Shown piece by piece: positions 4,698-5,643 of a stretch of 5,643 nt of DNA. The stretch spans positions 1-5,643 of the forward strand of contig JASLHF010000057.1 of assembly GCA_030152275.1 (NCBI GenBank), read 5' to 3'. Positions within the stretch are counted from its first letter, which is position 1; every line of letters begins with the position of its first letter. A program made the translations under genes and the position numbers. The notes under the pieces are model-generated. The model had not been told where the DNA came from and did no database searches. It worked only from the letters and a program-made list of their open reading frames with translations. The stretch is from Acinetobacter sp. (GTDB lineage: Bacteria; Pseudomonadota; Gammaproteobacteria; Pseudomonadales; Moraxellaceae).

Positions 4698-5642
4698 ATG
4701 AAGCTGCTCTCCCGTCTCAGAAATTCAAAAATTGGCTCATCTATTGAATATAAAATCAAACCGCGTAAAGTAAAATTTGAATGGCAGGATACCCAAGTGG
4801 ACTGGGTGCCCAATCAGCCCTTTGTCAGCTATTTTATCAATGAAATTAATATGATTTTACCTGCGGGCGAATTTTGGTTCTGCCGCTTGTATAACAAAGT
4901 GCTGCCGCAAATCAGCGATGAAAAATTAAAAGAAGATGTACAAGCCTTTATCCGTCAGGAAGCCATGCATGCTCAAGCGCATAACTCGGCCAATAAAGAG
5001 TATCTCTCTCAACGTCATATCAATATTCAGCGCAACTTAGAGGTAATGGATTTTCTATTTGGCAAGTTACTGGCAGACCAGCCGCTCGGTTTAAATGTTC
5101 CCAAAGTACTGGAGCATCAATGGGATCTGTTCCGTTTGGGCGTTGTGGCGACCGTTGAACATATGACCTGCGTATTGGGTAAATATGCTTTGTACAACCA
5201 AGAGTGGGAACGTTTAGGCGCCGATGCCAACATGCTGGATTTGGTCAAATGGCATGGGGCAGAAGAAATTGAACACCGAACTGTGGCCTTTGATTTATAC
5301 CGGCATCTTGGCGGCAGTTATATTGCGCGCTACTATCAAAGCGTGATTGTCATTGGCGCAGTGCTGGGGCTATGGGTGGATGGCGCGGCACATATTATGA
5401 AGCAAGATCCCCGTTTTGCCTCAATTCAACCAGCAGCCTATAAACCTTGGATCTGGCGTGAATGGGCACGTATTGCACAAAAGGACAATCGATTGTTGCC
5501 GCATCCGCTTTGGCTGGTGTCACAGCAACTGGGCTATTTAATGCCGTGGTATGACCCTGTGCATGAAGCCAAAACGGAGGATGCCATCCGCTATTTAGAT
5601 CAGTCCCCTGCAGCCAAACGCGCCACACTGAAAGCTGCGTAA
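4698..5642 (+). CDS. PF10118/COG3687 'predicted metal-dependent hydrolase', probable ferritin-like di-iron protein
   Basis: This complete 314-residue protein is recognised as a member of the poorly characterised family annotated as metal-dependent hydrolase (PF10118, COG3687). Visible conserved motifs are GEFWF (57-61), FIRQEAMHAQAH (84-95), VEHMT (153-157) and WHGAEEIEHRTVAFDLY (185-201). The acids and histidines line up as Glu58, Glu88-x-x-His91, Glu154 and Glu190-x-x-His193, the ligand order of ferritin-like carboxylate-bridged di-iron proteins, suggesting oxidative di-iron chemistry instead of hydrolysis. A hydrophobic stretch at about 213-228 (QSVIVIGAVLGLWV) could be a buried helix or a membrane-contacting segment; there is no signal peptide. 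The N-terminus is basic. AAGGA six bases upstream fixes the start, and the gene stands alone after a strong terminator. Family membership is fairly firm; the activity and substrate are unknown, and the di-iron reading is my inference from residue spacing. Confidence 0.85.
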   Translation: MKLLSRLRNSKIGSSIEYKIKPRKVKFEWQDTQVDWVPNQPFVSYFINEINMILPAGEFWFCRLYNKVLPQISDEKLKEDVQAFIRQEAMHAQAHNSANKEYLSQRHINIQRNLEVMDFLFGKLLADQPLGLNVPKVLEHQWDLFRLGVVATVEHMTCVLGKYALYNQEWERLGADANMLDLVKWHGAEEIEHRTVAFDLYRHLGGSYIARYYQSVIVIGAVLGLWVDGAAHIMKQDPRFASIQPAAYKPWIWREWARIAQKDNRLLPHPLWLVSQQLGYLMPWYDPVHEAKTEDAIRYLDQSPAAKRATLKAA

Positions 5643-5643
5643 T

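Noticed and set aside
4407..4813. Two minus-strand frames (4407-4595 and 4592-4813) spanning the engB end, the gap and the start of the last gene
   Set aside because: They overlap real genes and the terminator, have no ribosome site or recognisable motif, and their hydrophobic stretches come from AT-rich intergenic DNA.
5395..5628. Minus-strand 77-codon open frame at the right end
   Set aside because: Antisense shadow of the PF10118 protein with no features of its own.

Overview
The window looks like a chromosomal stretch from a gammaproteobacterium of the Moraxellaceae, most likely Acinetobacter. This rests on moderately AT-rich base use, the style of the protein sequences and the mix of genes, and it is an inference from memory of such proteins, not a database match. 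All genes read on the + strand. There is no sign of a mobile element, CRISPR array, rRNA or tRNA.

Layout: (1) bases 1-104 hold the last 33 codons of a gene whose C-terminus resembles PLP-dependent trans-sulfuration (Cys/Met metabolism) enzymes. (2) Fourteen bases later begins a 516-residue HerA/FtsK-like P-loop ATPase of the DUF853 (YjgR-type) family, closed by a clear intrinsic terminator at about 1695-1730. (3) A short regulatory region (1740-1819) carries two dyads of the form ATGTAT-N5-ATACAT, the type bound by the nitric-oxide sensor NsrR, laid over a plausible promoter. (4) This drives hmp, a complete 402-residue flavohemoglobin (NO dioxygenase). (5) An 87-base gap with an imperfect hairpin leads to nsrR, an Rrf2-family iron-sulfur repressor with all expected cluster ligands. 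(6) engB (yihA/ysxC), a ribosome-assembly GTPase, follows with a near-perfect -10 box of its own, unusually long charged N- and C-terminal extensions, and a strong terminator at 4613-4647. (7) The last gene is a PF10118/COG3687 'predicted metal-dependent hydrolase' whose conserved acids and histidines fall in the spacing of ferritin-like di-iron proteins.

How the genes work together: hmp and nsrR form a self-contained nitrosative-stress module. NsrR with an intact Fe-S cluster should sit on the paired operators and silence hmp. NO damage to the cluster should release it, and Hmp then oxidises NO to nitrate. If transcription runs through the weak hairpin into nsrR, the repressor would also be under its own control. 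The other genes (DUF853 ATPase, engB, the putative di-iron protein) look like independent housekeeping or poorly characterised units separated by terminators or promoters. No stretch longer than 300 bases lacks a gene; the largest gaps are 1670-1819 and 4539-4697.

I do not see convincing evidence of a wholly new system. The points most worth a second look are the double NsrR operator and the di-iron-like ligand pattern in the final gene.
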